Origin: Paracoccus sp. SCSIO 75233
GTDB taxonomy: Bacteria > Pseudomonadota > Alphaproteobacteria > Rhodobacterales > Rhodobacteraceae
NCBI RefSeq assembly: GCF_027912675.1
Contig: NZ_CP115757.1
Location: forward strand, 3,203,189-3,267,188
Length of the DNA: 64,000 nucleotides
Direction of reading: 5' to 3'
Both the position numbers and the translations under genes were made by a program. The notes under the pieces were generated by a model, which ran no database searches, had not been told where the DNA came from, and worked only from the letters and a program-made list of their open reading frames with translations. Positions 53,967 through 63,824 of the stretch are shown one piece after another (position 1 is the first letter of the stretch; each line of letters starts with the position of its first letter).

Positions 53967-54884
53967 ATGACATTGCTTTTCACGCATCGCTCGGCCGAGG
54001 ATCATCTGAACCCGCCGGGTCATCCCGAACAACTTGCCCGCTACGGGGCCGTCATGGGCGCGGTTGAGGGGCTGGATGTCGCGCGCCGTGAGGCACCGGA
54101 TATCGCGGATGCGGCACTGCTGCGTTGTCACCCGCAGAGCTATCTGGACAGGATCGCTGCCGCGGTTCCCACAGGGGATTGGCAAATGCTGGACGGCGAT
54201 ACCTATCTGTCGCCCGGCAGTCTTGCCGCAGCGCGCCACGCTGCGGGTGGTGCGGTCGCGGCAGTGGATGCGGTGCTGGATGGGGATGCCGACAGCGCTT
54301 TCGTTGCCATGCGTCCGCCCGGTCATCACGCCGAATCGCAGACGCCGATGGGGTTCTGCATCTTTTCCAATGCTGCCATTGCGGCGAAACATGCGCTGGA
54401 CGGGCGTGGGCTGGACCGGGTTGCCGTGCTGGATTTTGATGTGCATCACGGCAATGGCACACAGGCGATCCTGTGGGACGAGCCACGGGCGCTGTTCGCC
54501 TCCAGCCACCAGATGCCGCTCTGGCCGGGTACGGGTGCCGCGTCGGAACGCGTGGCGCATGACAATGTCATCAACGCGCCGCTGCGGCCCGGCTCGGATG
54601 GCCGTGTCGCACGGCAGGTCTGGGGTGGCATTCTTGAGCGCGTCGCTGATTTTTCGCCGCAGCTCGTTATCATTTCAGCAGGGTTTGACGCCCATGATGA
54701 CGACCCGCTGGCGCAGCTTTGCTGGCGTGAAAACGACTTTGCGGTGATAACGCAGGCAATTGCCGAAACGGCACAGGGATGCGAGGCGAAACTGGTGTCC
54801 TGCCTTGAAGGCGGCTACAACCTTGCGGCGCTCGGGGCCTCGGTCCGGGTGCATGTCGAAACACTGATGAGGCACGCAATATGA
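53967..54884 (+). CDS. Histone deacetylase / acetylpolyamine amidohydrolase family protein
   Basis: A 305-residue arginase-deacetylase-fold enzyme. Active-site elements are PPGHHAESQTPMGFCIFSNA (tandem His), VLDFDVHHGNGTQAI (zinc Asp and His), and SAGFDAHDDDPLAQL (second zinc Asp), with LEGGYNLAALG at the end. It should remove acetyl groups from lysine side chains, polyamines or other small amides. Cytoplasmic. The stop overlaps the xseB start in ATATGA. Confidence 0.9.
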   Translation: MTLLFTHRSAEDHLNPPGHPEQLARYGAVMGAVEGLDVARREAPDIADAALLRCHPQSYLDRIAAAVPTGDWQMLDGDTYLSPGSLAAARHAAGGAVAAVDAVLDGDADSAFVAMRPPGHHAESQTPMGFCIFSNAAIAAKHALDGRGLDRVAVLDFDVHHGNGTQAILWDEPRALFASSHQMPLWPGTGAASERVAHDNVINAPLRPGSDGRVARQVWGGILERVADFSPQLVIISAGFDAHDDDPLAQLCWRENDFAVITQAIAETAQGCEAKLVSCLEGGYNLAALGASVRVHVETLMRHAI

Positions 54885-55114
54885 GCGAAATTGCCGAAAT
54901 GTCCTTTGAGGACGCGATGAAGGAACTTGAGCAGGTCGTCTCGCGGCTGGAAAGCGGCAATGCCTCGCTGGAGGATTCGATCAAGCTCTATGAACGCGGC
55001 GCGGCATTGCGTGCCCATTGCGAGGCGCGGCTGCGCGCGGCGGAGGAGCGGATCGAGAAGATCACGCTTTCGCAGGGCCAGCCGACCGGCACGACGAAGG
55101 CCGAGGGGCTGTAA
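54881..55114 (+). CDS. xseB: Exodeoxyribonuclease VII small subunit
   Basis: A 77-residue subunit with MSFEDAMKELEQVVSRLESG, SLEDSIKLYERGAALRAHCE and RLRAAEERIEKI, the complete XseB helical hairpin. It joins XseA (not in this window) to degrade single-stranded DNA. It overlaps the genes on either side, the usual xseB-ispA-dxs arrangement. Confidence 0.95.
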   Translation: MSEIAEMSFEDAMKELEQVVSRLESGNASLEDSIKLYERGAALRAHCEARLRAAEERIEKITLSQGQPTGTTKAEGL

Positions 55115-55977
55115 TGAACGAACGTCTTGAGGAGGTGAAGGCGCAGGTCGAGGCTGCGCTTGACGCAGCGATGGCCGATCTGCCGTCGGGCGATCTGGCG
55201 GATGCGATGCGTTATGCCTGTGTCGGCGGCAAGAAGCTGCGGGCGTTTCTGGTCATGGAGTCGGCGCGGCTGCATGGCGTATCGGACGAGGCAGCGTTGC
55301 CGGTCGCGGTGGCGGTCGAGGCGCTGCATGCCTACAGCCTTGTCCATGACGACCTGCCCGCGATGGATAACGACGATCTGCGCCGGGGCATGCCGACAGT
55401 GCATGTTCAGTGGTCCGAGGCGACAGCGATCCTTGCCGGGGACGCTTTGCAGTCGCTTGCTTTCCGCCTGCTGACTGATCCTGCGATCGGGGATGCCGAA
55501 GCCCGGCTGCGGCTGATCACTGCTTTTGCTGCTGCGGTTGGTGGGCAGGGCATGGTGCATGGGCAGATGCTGGATATCGCCGCCGAGGATTCGCCCACGC
55601 CGCTGGATATGAAGGGGATCACCCGGTTGCAGGCGGCGAAGACAGGTGCCCTGATCGGGTTCTCGGCGGAGGCAGGTGCGCTGATCGCTGGCGAGGAAGG
55701 TCAGGCGCTGCGCGATTACGCTGCTGATCTGGGACTCGCGTTCCAGATACAGGACGATATTCTGGACGTCACCGGCGATGAGGACACCATCGGAAAACGT
55801 GTCGGCAAGGACGCCGAAGCCGGAAAGGCGACATTCGTTTCGCTGATGGGGCTGGAGAAGGCGCGCAACTGTGCCTCGGACCTGACGGAGCGTGCTGCGA
55901 AGGCGCTCTCGTCTTATGGGGCGGAGGCGGATAACTTGCGTGAGTTGACGCGTTTCGTTATCGACCGGCAAAGCTGA
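55114..55977 (+). CDS. ispA: Farnesyl diphosphate synthase (polyprenyl synthetase)
   Basis: A 287-residue prenyltransferase. The first Asp-rich motif is in LVHDDLPAMDNDDLRRGMPT and the second in FQIQDDILDVTGDE; GGKKLRAFLVMES and GGQGMVHGQMLDI are also conserved. It condenses DMAPP and IPP into FPP for quinones and undecaprenol. Start overlaps the xseB stop in TAATG. The gene after it supplies the C5 units through Dxs. Confidence 0.94.
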   Translation: MNERLEEVKAQVEAALDAAMADLPSGDLADAMRYACVGGKKLRAFLVMESARLHGVSDEAALPVAVAVEALHAYSLVHDDLPAMDNDDLRRGMPTVHVQWSEATAILAGDALQSLAFRLLTDPAIGDAEARLRLITAFAAAVGGQGMVHGQMLDIAAEDSPTPLDMKGITRLQAAKTGALIGFSAEAGALIAGEEGQALRDYAADLGLAFQIQDDILDVTGDEDTIGKRVGKDAEAGKATFVSLMGLEKARNCASDLTERAAKALSSYGAEADNLRELTRFVIDRQS

Positions 55978-55998
55978 AGCCCCGGAAAGGGCCGCGAC

Positions 55999-57915
55999 AT
56001 GAACCAAGATCGTCCCAAGACCCCGGTTCTGGACCGGGTCAACCTGCCTGCCGACCTCAAGGCGCTGAGCGACCGGGAGCTGCATCAGCTTGCCGGTGAG
56101 TTGCGGGCGGAGACCATCAGCGCGGTCAGCGAAACCGGCGGACATCTGGGGGCGGGTCTGGGCGTGGTGGAACTGACCGTCGCCCTGCACGCCGTGTTCG
56201 ATGCGCCGCGCGACAAGATCATCTGGGATGTCGGGCATCAATGTTATCCGCACAAGATCCTGACCGGACGGCGCGACCGCATCCGCACCTTGCGCACGGG
56301 TGGCGGTCTGTCGGGTTTTACCAAGCGGTCGGAAAGCCCCTATGACGCCTTCGGCGCGGGCCACAGCTCGACCTCGATCAGTGCGGCGCTTGGGTTCGCG
56401 ATGGCGCGCGAACTCGGCGGCGATCCCGGCGATGCGATTGCGGTGATTGGCGACGGGGCCATGTCCGCGGGCATGGCGTTTGAGGCGCTGAATAATGCCG
56501 GGCATCTGGGCAAGCGGCTGTTCGTTGTGCTGAACGACAATGAAATGTCGATTGCGCCGCCGACCGGGGCGCTGTCCAGCTATCTGACACGGCTTTACAC
56601 CGAAGGGCCGTTTCATGAGCTGAAGTCCATGGCCAAGGGTGCCGTCGGTTTCCTGCCTGAACCGCTGCAGGAAGGCGCACGGCGGGCCAAGGAGATGCTG
56701 AAGGGCATGGCGGTCGGCGGGACCATGTTCGAGGAGTTGGGCTTTTCCTATATCGGCCCGGTGGACGGCCATGATCTCGACCAGCTTCTGCCGCTGTTGC
56801 GGACGCTGAAATCGCGCGCGACCGGGCCGGTTCTGATCCACGCGATCACGAAGAAGGGCAAGGGCTATGCCCCGGCGGAGGACGCGGCGGATCGCGGTCA
56901 TGCGCGCGGCAAGTTCGACGTGCTGACCGGCCAGCAGGCCAAGGCGAAATCCAATGCGCCCAGCTATACCAGCGTATTCGCCAAATCGCTGATTGCGGAG
57001 GCAGAGCGTGACGACAAGATCGTCGCCGTTACCGCCGCCATGCCCGACGGGACCGGGCTGAACCTGTTCGCCGAGCGTTTTCCGCGCCGCTGCTTCGACG
57101 TCGGCATTGCCGAGCAGCATGCGGTGACCTATTCGGCGGGGCTCGCTGCGGGCGGAATGAAGCCGTTCTGCGCGATTTACTCGACCTTCCTGCAACGCGG
57201 CTACGATCAGGTCGTGCATGACGTTGCGATCCAGCGTCTGCCGGTCCGCTTCGCGATTGACCGGGCGGGGCTGGTCGGTGCGGATGGCGCGACCCATGCC
57301 GGATCCTTCGATATCGGTTTTCTGTCCAGCCTGCCGGGTATCGTGGTCATGGCCGCCGCTGATGAGGCGGAACTGGTCCATATGGTCGCCACTGCCGCCG
57401 CGCATGATGACGGGCCGATTGCCTTTCGTTTCCCGCGGGGAGAGGGCACGGGCGTGGAGATGCCCGAACGCGGGGTGCCGCTTGAGATTGGCAAGGGCCG
57501 CCTTATCGCCGCGGGCAACCGTGTCGCCATCCTCTCCTTTGGCACCCGGCTTTCGGAGGTGATGAAGGCGCGTGAGGCTCTTGCTTCTCGCGGCATAACC
57601 CCGACCGTGGCGGATGCGCGCTTCGCCAAACCGCTCGACCGCGATCTCATTCTGCGCCTTGCCGCCGAACACGAGGCGCTCATCACCATCGAGGAAGGCG
57701 CGGTCGGCGGGTTCGGCAGCCACGTCGCCCAGCTTCTGGCGGATGAAGGCGTATTCGACCACGGGCTGAAGTTCCGCTCCATGGTGCTGCCTGACACGTT
57801 CATCGACCATAACAGCCCGGCGCAGATGTATGCCGATGCGGCCATGAACGCGCCGGATATCGAGGCGAAGGTGTTAGAGGTTCTCGGCGTGGCGCAGATA
57901 TCCGCGCGCGCCTGA
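55999..57915 (+). CDS. dxs: 1-deoxy-D-xylulose-5-phosphate synthase
   Basis: A 638-residue thiamine-diphosphate enzyme, first step of the MEP pathway. Visible motifs: [56 protein letters not shown] (ThDP Gly-Asp-Gly-Ala), [18 protein letters not shown] with the catalytic Glu, and [26 protein letters not shown] sits before the ATG. It is the last gene of the isoprenoid run and lies 21 bases before a VIT-family gene. Confidence 0.96.
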   Translation: MNQDRPKTPVLDRVNLPADLKALSDRELHQLAGELRAETISAVSETGGHLGAGLGVVELTVALHAVFDAPRDKIIWDVGHQCYPHKILTGRRDRIRTLRTGGGLSGFTKRSESPYDAFGAGHSSTSISAALGFAMARELGGDPGDAIAVIGDGAMSAGMAFEALNNAGHLGKRLFVVLNDNEMSIAPPTGALSSYLTRLYTEGPFHELKSMAKGAVGFLPEPLQEGARRAKEMLKGMAVGGTMFEELGFSYIGPVDGHDLDQLLPLLRTLKSRATGPVLIHAITKKGKGYAPAEDAADRGHARGKFDVLTGQQAKAKSNAPSYTSVFAKSLIAEAERDDKIVAVTAAMPDGTGLNLFAERFPRRCFDVGIAEQHAVTYSAGLAAGGMKPFCAIYSTFLQRGYDQVVHDVAIQRLPVRFAIDRAGLVGADGATHAGSFDIGFLSSLPGIVVMAAADEAELVHMVATAAAHDDGPIAFRFPRGEGTGVEMPERGVPLEIGKGRLIAAGNRVAILSFGTRLSEVMKAREALASRGITPTVADARFAKPLDRDLILRLAAEHEALITIEEGAVGGFGSHVAQLLADEGVFDHGLKFRSMVLPDTFIDHNSPAQMYADAAMNAPDIEAKVLEVLGVAQISARA

Positions 57916-57936
57916 GCAGGTTAAGGAAGCCCGGTC

Positions 57937-58656
57937 ATGTCCCGTCACACGCACCCGGATGCGCATCCGGACGATCCGCATTACGTCTCCCGCTCCGGCT
58001 GGTTGCGGGCGGCGGTGCTGGGGGCGAATGATGGGATCGTTTCGGTTGCCTCGCTGATTGTCGGGGTGGCGGCGTCGGGGACGGATCATGCGGCGGTCAT
58101 GCTGGCCGGGTTGGCGGGGCTGTCGGCGGGCGCCCTGTCGATGGCAGCGGGGGAGTATGTGTCCGTCTCCAGCCAGTCCGACATCGAGCGGGCGGATATC
58201 CGCCGCGAGCGTCAGGCGCTTGACGAGAACCCGCATGTGGAGCTGGAGGAACTGGCGGGGATCTATGTCGAACGCGGTCTGGCCCCGGATACCGCGATGC
58301 TCGTCGCAAGGGAGTTGACGGAGCATGATGCCCTTGGCGCCCATATCCGCGACGAACTCGGGCTGTCAGATGTGACCAGCGCCAATCCGATTCAGGCGGC
58401 GTTTACCTCTGCGCTGACATTTTCCGTGGCGGGGGCGGTGCCGCTGATCGGGGCCGCAGTCTCCCACACGGGAAATATTGTCGCTATTGTCTGGATCGCG
58501 ACCCTTATCTCCCTTTCACTTCTTGGTGCAATCGGTGCCGTTGTAGGGGGCGCCCCGATAGGCAGGGCGGTGCTGCGCGTGTTATTCTGGGGCAGTTTCG
58601 CAATGGCGGTAACAGCCGGGATCGGAAGGATTTTCGGCATCGCCGCCGGGGGGTAG
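57937..58656 (+). CDS. VIT1/CCC1 family membrane protein
   Basis: A 239-residue membrane protein of the vacuolar iron transporter family. It begins with a His/Asp/Pro-rich N-terminus, then SGWLRAAVLGANDGIVSVAS, GLSAGALSMAAGEYVSVSSQ and a soluble Glu/Asp-rich metal-binding helix pair. Three further membrane helices follow. It should export Fe2+ or Mn2+ from the cytoplasm. AAGGA precedes the start. The next start lies five bases after its stop. Confidence 0.9.
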   Translation: MSRHTHPDAHPDDPHYVSRSGWLRAAVLGANDGIVSVASLIVGVAASGTDHAAVMLAGLAGLSAGALSMAAGEYVSVSSQSDIERADIRRERQALDENPHVELEELAGIYVERGLAPDTAMLVARELTEHDALGAHIRDELGLSDVTSANPIQAAFTSALTFSVAGAVPLIGAAVSHTGNIVAIVWIATLISLSLLGAIGAVVGGAPIGRAVLRVLFWGSFAMAVTAGIGRIFGIAAGG

Positions 58657-58660
58657 GTTG

Positions 58661-59275
58661 ATGTTCAGATGGGTTTTTCTTGCGGCGATGCTTCTGGCGA
58701 CGCCGGTCTCTGCCACGCAGGAATATGTGCTGCCGACGCTGTTCGATGTCTCTGGCGTTGCCGCGGATGACGTGTTGAACATCCGGGCGCGCCCGACCAC
58801 GCGGTCGGAGGTCATTGGAACGCTCGCCCCCGACGCGACGGGGATCGAAATCGTCGCGACCGAGGGGAACTGGGGCCGCGTTAATCTGGCCGAACGCAGC
58901 GGCTGGGTCTCGATGCATTTTCTGCGCTACCGCACGGATGTCTGGGAGAGCGGGTCGCTCCCCGCAGGTTTCACCTGTGGGGGAACGGAACCTTTCTGGT
59001 CCCTGGACCCGGAGGGTGGCGGGATGAGGTGGTCGACGCCGGAAGGGGATCGGATTTTCGAACGGCTGACGGTTCTGGATAGCGGGGTGCTCCGCAGCCC
59101 GCGTCGCGCGCTGCTCGCGCAGGATGCAGCAGGCACGGTTTCGGCCACGGTGACGCCAAAGCAATGTTCCGACGGTATGTCCGATCGGGTATACGGGCTG
59201 GAGGCGACGGTGATCTTTCAGGATGATCCTGTACGGCTCTACAGCGGGTGTTGCCAGATCACCGCGCCACGCTGA
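58661..59275 (+). CDS. Secreted SH3-domain protein
   Basis: A 204-residue protein with a signal peptide of about 18 residues (VFLAAMLLATPVSA). Residues about 33-90 are a bacterial SH3 domain (LNIRARPTTRSEVIGTLAP, WGRVNLAERSGWVSMHFLRY). The remainder (about 105-200) resembles the COG3650-type domain, with CGGTEPFWSLDPEGGGMRW and four Cys including the C-terminal pair GCCQ. It is likely periplasmic or wall-associated; ligand unknown. The ATG is just after the upstream gene; a TTG one codon earlier is not needed. Convergent with ubiB, five bases apart. Confidence 0.82.
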   Translation: MFRWVFLAAMLLATPVSATQEYVLPTLFDVSGVAADDVLNIRARPTTRSEVIGTLAPDATGIEIVATEGNWGRVNLAERSGWVSMHFLRYRTDVWESGSLPAGFTCGGTEPFWSLDPEGGGMRWSTPEGDRIFERLTVLDSGVLRSPRRALLAQDAAGTVSATVTPKQCSDGMSDRVYGLEATVIFQDDPVRLYSGCCQITAPR

Positions 59276-59280
59276 GCGGC

Positions 59281-60813
59281 TCAGAGCAGCGCGGCAAGCC
59301 CCAATGAGACCACGGCCATAGCCCCGGCCCCCACAGCGGCGGAGCGCCAGCTGAAGCGGGGCTCGCGGCGTTCGGGCGTCTCATTGCGCTGACGTTCCCG
59401 CCAGATTGCATCCTCCAGCAGGCCCGGCATCAGCGGCATGGCGCGTTGCAGCGTGCGCATGATCTTGCGGCTGTCCGACAGGGCCGCGCGCGGGCCGAGA
59501 TTGGACTGGATGTAATCCTCCACCACGGGGCGGGCGGCGTTCCAGATATTGAGGTTCGGGTCCAGCGAGCGCGCCACGCCCTCGACGACCACCATCGTCC
59601 GTTGCAGCAGGATCAGTTCGGTCCGGGTCTGCATCCCGAAACGCTCCGTTACTTCGAAGAGATAGCCCAAGAGGTTGGCCATCGAGATCTGGCTGGCATC
59701 CGCGCCGAAAATCGGCTCCCCCACGGCGCGCAGCGCGCGGGCGAAAGCCGCCGGGTCACGGTCGCGGGGCACATAGCCTGCCTCGAAATGGACACGGGCC
59801 AGCGTGTCGTAATCGCGGCGGATGAAGCCCATCAGGATCTCGGCATAGATGCGGCGGGTATATTCGTCGATCTCGCCCATGATGCCGAAATCATAGGCGA
59901 TCAGATCGCCATTCGGCGCGACCTTCAGATTGCCCTGATGCATATCGCCGTGAAAGAACCCGTCCCGCAGCGCATGAGAGAGGAAAAGTTGCAGGATGCG
60001 CTCCGCCAGCCTGCTGAGATCATGGCCGGCATCGCGGATCGCCGCGACATTGCCAAGCGAGATGCCTTCCGCCCAGTCCGATGTCAGAATCCGGCGGGAG
60101 GACAGGTGCCAGTGCGGCGACGGCACCTGAAAGCACTCGTCATCCTTTGTGTTCTCCGCAAAGAGCGAGGCAGAGGCCGCTTCCAGCCGCAAATCCAACT
60201 CGCCATTCACGATGCCTTCGAAATGATTGACAACGTCGCGGGGGCGCAGCCGGCGGGTGGCGGGCGACAGCGCCTCGATCATGCTGGCGCCAAAATGGAA
60301 CGCGTCGATATCCCGTGAAAACGCTGCGCCGATATTGGGCCGCAGCACCTTCACGGCCACCTCCTGCCCGGTCGTGGCCAGCCGCGCGCGGTGAACCTGC
60401 GCGATGGAGGCGGCGGCGACGGGTTCCGCAAACTCGCTGAACATCTCGTCGACCGGGCGGCCCAGATCGGCGGCGATCATCTGCTTGGCGGTCTCGGTCG
60501 GGAAGGGTGGCAGCTTGTCCTGCAGATAGGTCAGCTGATCGGCCAGCTCGACACCCACGACATCGGGTCGGGTGGAGAGGATTTGCCCGAACTTGATATA
60601 GGCCGGACCAAGCGCCGTGATTGCGCGCGTCAACGGCGGCAGCGACGGGTCGCCCTTGTAGCCCAACCAGCGGAACGGCCAGCCCAGCACCCGTGCGGCG
60701 GCGCGGACATTGCGCGGTGCCTGCATGGCGTCCAGCGCCACACCCATTGCGCCGGTCCGCTCAAACGTCGCGCCGGTCCGGATCAGGCGCCAGATATTAT
60801 GGGGTCCGCGCAT
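59281..60813 (-). CDS. ubiB: Ubiquinone biosynthesis protein kinase-like UbiB
   Basis: A 510-residue member of the UbiB/ADCK/ABC1 family. The KxGQ motif is in IKFGQILSTRPDVVG, the Ala-rich loop in AAASIAQVHRARL, the invariant Lys in VAVKVLRPNI, and the catalytic-like region in FFHGDMHQGNLKV with YDFGIMGEID. The C-terminus has a hydrophobic hairpin (AVGAGAMAVVSLGLAALL) for membrane anchoring. It supports ubiquinone synthesis as an ATPase-type chaperone. It starts one base after the ubiE stop. Confidence 0.94.
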   Translation of the reverse strand: MRGPHNIWRLIRTGATFERTGAMGVALDAMQAPRNVRAAARVLGWPFRWLGYKGDPSLPPLTRAITALGPAYIKFGQILSTRPDVVGVELADQLTYLQDKLPPFPTETAKQMIAADLGRPVDEMFSEFAEPVAAASIAQVHRARLATTGQEVAVKVLRPNIGAAFSRDIDAFHFGASMIEALSPATRRLRPRDVVNHFEGIVNGELDLRLEAASASLFAENTKDDECFQVPSPHWHLSSRRILTSDWAEGISLGNVAAIRDAGHDLSRLAERILQLFLSHALRDGFFHGDMHQGNLKVAPNGDLIAYDFGIMGEIDEYTRRIYAEILMGFIRRDYDTLARVHFEAGYVPRDRDPAAFARALRAVGEPIFGADASQISMANLLGYLFEVTERFGMQTRTELILLQRTMVVVEGVARSLDPNLNIWNAARPVVEDYIQSNLGPRAALSDSRKIMRTLQRAMPLMPGLLEDAIWRERQRNETPERREPRFSWRSAAVGAGAMAVVSLGLAALL

Positions 60814-60814
60814 G

Positions 60815-61561
60815 TCAGAGCTTCCAGCCCGAATGCAGTGCCGCTATACCCATCGAGAGGTTGCGATACTGCACCCGCTCGAACCCGGTGTCGCGGATCA
60901 TGTCGGCAAAGCTCTCCTGATCCGGAAAGCGGCGGATCGATTCGACGAGATACTGATAGCTGTCACGGTCATTGGCGACCATCTGGCCAAGCGCCGGGAT
61001 GACGTTGAAGCTGTAGCGGTCATAGGCCCATTGCATCGCCGGGACCGGCAACTGGCTGAACTCCAGCACCATCAGCCGCCCGCCGGGGCGCAGGACGCGG
61101 AAAGCCTCGGCAAGCGCATCGGGAATGCGGGTGACGTTGCGGATACCAAAGCTGATCGTGTAACGGTCAAAGCTGTTATCCGCAAAAGGCAGCGCCATCG
61201 CATCGCCCGTGACCCAGCCCAGCCGTTCGGCAAGCCGCGCGGCCTCGGCCCGTTTGCGCCCCTCGACCAGCATCGATTCGGTCATGTCGCAAACCGTGAC
61301 CTTAGCCCCCGGTGCGCGATCCAGAAAGCGGAACGCAATGTCGCCAGTGCCGCCCGCCACATCCAGAAGCATCTGGCCGTCCTGCGGGGCCAGCCAGTCC
61401 ATCATGGCATTCTTCCAGACACGGTGAATACCGGCGCTCATCAGGTCGTTCATCACGTCATAGCGCGATGCCACCCGTGAAAACACGCCATGCACCATGC
61501 CGGCCTTTTCGTCCTCGGCCACGGTCTGGAAGCCGAAATGGGTCTGTTTCTCGCTGCTCAT
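60815..61561 (-). CDS. ubiE: Ubiquinone/menaquinone C-methyltransferase UbiE
   Basis: A 248-residue SAM methyltransferase. [20 protein letters not shown] and [19 protein letters not shown] are UbiE-specific, [15 protein letters not shown] is the SAM loop, and [20 protein letters not shown] and [15 protein letters not shown] blocks follow. It methylates the quinone ring at C2. Operon with ubiB and divergent from mutM (75 bases between starts). Confidence 0.95.
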   Translation of the reverse strand: MSSEKQTHFGFQTVAEDEKAGMVHGVFSRVASRYDVMNDLMSAGIHRVWKNAMMDWLAPQDGQMLLDVAGGTGDIAFRFLDRAPGAKVTVCDMTESMLVEGRKRAEAARLAERLGWVTGDAMALPFADNSFDRYTISFGIRNVTRIPDALAEAFRVLRPGGRLMVLEFSQLPVPAMQWAYDRYSFNVIPALGQMVANDRDSYQYLVESIRRFPDQESFADMIRDTGFERVQYRNLSMGIAALHSGWKL

Positions 61562-61636
61562 GCTCTTGCCGTTTATGCTTCAGATCGCCAGTTAAGGCCG
61601 CAGATTTGCCGACACAATGCGACGAAAGGCGACGGA

Positions 61637-62479
61637 ATGCCAGAACTGCCAGAGGTCGAAACCGTAAGACGTGGCCTGCTGCCTTATCTGGAGGGGCAGC
61701 GCATCGAACGGTTGAGCCTGAACCGGGACGGGCTTCGCTGGCCTTTCCCGCCGGATCTGGTGCAGGTTGCGACCGGGGCCACGGTGACGGGCCTGCGGCG
61801 GCGCTCGAAATATATTCTGGTCGATCTGGACCGGGGCGCGTCTTTGCTGATTCATCTGGGCATGTCGGGGCGGATGCTGATTGAAGGCGGCGCTGTGGGC
61901 GATTTTCACCGCGATCCCTCGATCCTGCCGCGGCATGACCATGTCGTGATGGAGACCGGGGCGGGCACGCGGATCACCCTGAACGATGCAAGGCGTTTCG
62001 GGATGTTCGATCTGGTGCGCGACGATGCCTCGCCCCTGCTGACGTCGCTCGGGCCGGAACCGCTTTCGGATGATTTCTCCGGCGAGACGCTTGCGGCCGC
62101 ATTCGCCGGTCGTCGCGCCCCGGTCAAATCACTGCTTCTGGATCAGCGAATTGTTGCCGGGCTGGGGAATATCTACGTCTCCGAATCGCTGCACCGTGCC
62201 GGGATTGATCCGCGCCGGGCGGGAGGGCGTATCGGGCGCGCGCGATTGAATAATTTAACAAATAATATCAAAGATGTACTGACTGAGGCGATCGCGGCTG
62301 GCGGGTCCTCGCTGCGCGATCATCGTCAGGCGAGCGGCGAACTGGGCTATTTTCAGCACAGTTTCCGGGTTTACGACCGCGAAAACGTCCCCTGCCCAAA
62401 CCCCGGATGTGGCGGCACAATTCGCCGGATCGTTCAGTCGGGGCGTTCGAGTTTCTGGTGTCCGGGATGTCAGCGTTGA
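61637..62479 (+). CDS. mutM: Formamidopyrimidine-DNA glycosylase MutM
   Basis: A 280-residue base excision repair enzyme. The N-terminal Pro nucleophile and Glu are in [15 protein letters not shown], Lys57 in [11 protein letters not shown]; the helix-two-turn-helix is [19 protein letters not shown]; the C-terminal zinc finger is CPNPGCGG...CPGC. It removes 8-oxoguanine. About 13 codons from 62247 to 62282 use AT-rich, rare codons (TTA, GTA, ACA, AAT repeats), unlike the rest of the gene. Confidence 0.95.
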   Translation: MPELPEVETVRRGLLPYLEGQRIERLSLNRDGLRWPFPPDLVQVATGATVTGLRRRSKYILVDLDRGASLLIHLGMSGRMLIEGGAVGDFHRDPSILPRHDHVVMETGAGTRITLNDARRFGMFDLVRDDASPLLTSLGPEPLSDDFSGETLAAAFAGRRAPVKSLLLDQRIVAGLGNIYVSESLHRAGIDPRRAGGRIGRARLNNLTNNIKDVLTEAIAAGGSSLRDHRQASGELGYFQHSFRVYDRENVPCPNPGCGGTIRRIVQSGRSSFWCPGCQR

Positions 62480-62542
62480 CTCTGGCCAGGCAATCACGAC
62501 TTTGTTAGGACACACCGATCCGCAATCGCGAAGGGACGCCCC

Positions 62543-63319
62543 ATGGGTTACCAGACCATCAACGTCGAGATCGACGATCACGTCGCACTGATCCGGCTGA
62601 ACCGGCCGGATGCGCTCAACGCGCTCAACAGCGAGCTGCTGTCCGAGCTCTCCTCAGCGCTTCTGGACGCTGACGCCAATGACAAGGTGCGCTGCATCGT
62701 TCTGACCGGCAGCGAAAAGGCATTCGCCGCCGGTGCCGATATCAAGGAGATGTCGCAGAAAAGCTTTGTCGACGTCTATAACGAAGACCTCTTTACCGCG
62801 CCGACCGATGCGATCCTGCGGGTTCGCAAACCGATCATCGCCGCTGTGTCCGGCTACGCGCTTGGCGGCGGCTGCGAGCTGGCGATGACCTGCGATTTCA
62901 TCATCTGCGCCGAGAACGCGAAATTCGGCCAGCCGGAAATCAATCTCGGTGTCATCGCGGGAATCGGCGGCACGCAGCGCCTGACCCGCTTCGTCGGCAA
63001 GTCCAAGGCCATGGATATGAACCTGACGGGCCGCTTCATGGATGCTCAGGAGGCGGAGCGTTCCGGCCTTGTCAGCCGCGTCGTGGAGAACGGCAAGCTG
63101 ATTTCCGAGGCAATGGCGATCGCCCGCAAGATTGCCGAGAAATCGCCGATCGCCGTCAAGGCCGCGAAAGAGGCGGTCAATCGCAGCTATGAAACCACGC
63201 TGCGTGAAGGGTTGCTGTTTGAACGCCGGCTGTTCAACTCCATGTTCGCGACCGAGGACCAGAAAGAGGGCATGTCCGCCTTTCTGGAAAAGCGCGAGGC
63301 GCAATTTCGCGGCAAGTGA
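62543..63319 (+). CDS. Enoyl-CoA hydratase
   Basis: A 258-residue crotonase-fold enzyme. The oxyanion hole Ala-Gly-Ala-Asp is in [13 protein letters not shown] and Gly in [15 protein letters not shown]; catalytic Glu residues are in [11 protein letters not shown] and [13 protein letters not shown]. The pattern suits short-chain enoyl-CoA hydratase of beta-oxidation or polyhydroxyalkanoate/butanoate metabolism. A potential hairpin (CCCGGCC...GGCCGGG) lies 20-40 bases after the stop. It is a fixed neighbour of rpsT in this group (recalled). Confidence 0.92.
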   Translation: MGYQTINVEIDDHVALIRLNRPDALNALNSELLSELSSALLDADANDKVRCIVLTGSEKAFAAGADIKEMSQKSFVDVYNEDLFTAPTDAILRVRKPIIAAVSGYALGGGCELAMTCDFIICAENAKFGQPEINLGVIAGIGGTQRLTRFVGKSKAMDMNLTGRFMDAQEAERSGLVSRVVENGKLISEAMAIARKIAEKSPIAVKAAKEAVNRSYETTLREGLLFERRLFNSMFATEDQKEGMSAFLEKREAQFRGK

Positions 63320-63473
63320 TTTCCGCTTGGCTTTTGTTCCCGGCCGATATATAGGCCGGGGCTTACATGCGCGTGGGCCCGCTTAAGGCAAGAATCATGT
63401 CCGTTCGACAGGAACGGTGCCGTGGGGCTTTTGCGTAATCGAGATATGAAGAACAAACAGGAATACGCACCCT

Positions 63474-63743
63474 ATGGCAAACACAGTCCAGTCCAAGAAA
63501 CGCGCCCGTCAGGTGGTGCGCCGCACCGAAATCAACAAAGCTCGCCGCTCGCGCATTCGCACCTATTTGCGCAAAGTAGAAGAGGCAATTGCCTCCGGTG
63601 ATTCCGATGCCGCAAAGGCCGCGTTGCAGGCTGCCCAGCCCGAATTGATGCGGGGTGTGACAAAAGGCGTCTATCACAAGAATACCGCTTCCCGGAAAAT
63701 GTCGCGCCTTGCTGCGCGCGTGAAAGCCGTCGGCGCCAACTGA
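63474..63743 (+). CDS. rpsT: 30S ribosomal protein S20
   Basis: An 89-residue protein of normal length with basic helices: [58 protein letters not shown]. It binds 16S rRNA helix 44 and the 5' domain. AGGAA precedes the start at slightly long spacing. It has its own terminator and the 154-base leader upstream could hold a promoter and the feedback site known for S20 in other bacteria. Confidence 0.97.
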   Translation: MANTVQSKKRARQVVRRTEINKARRSRIRTYLRKVEEAIASGDSDAAKAALQAAQPELMRGVTKGVYHKNTASRKMSRLAARVKAVGAN

Positions 63744-63794
63744 GCGAAGGCTTGAAATAGGCAGCCAGCATTGGCTGAAATGCCGGATTGTCAC

Positions 63795-63824
63795 AAAAAG
63801 GCGCGTCATCGACGCGCCTTTTTT
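63795..63824 (+). terminator. Rho-independent terminator of rpsT
   Basis: GGCGCGTC and GACGCGCC pair around an ATC loop, flanked by AAAAA and TTTTTT, which extend the stem and give a good U-tract on both strands. Confidence 0.92.

Noticed and set aside
54988-57810. A 940-codon open frame on the minus strand opposite ispA and dxs
   Set aside because: It is the antisense shadow of two unmistakable genes; GC-rich third positions suppress stops on the other strand. Its translation has no recognisable domain.
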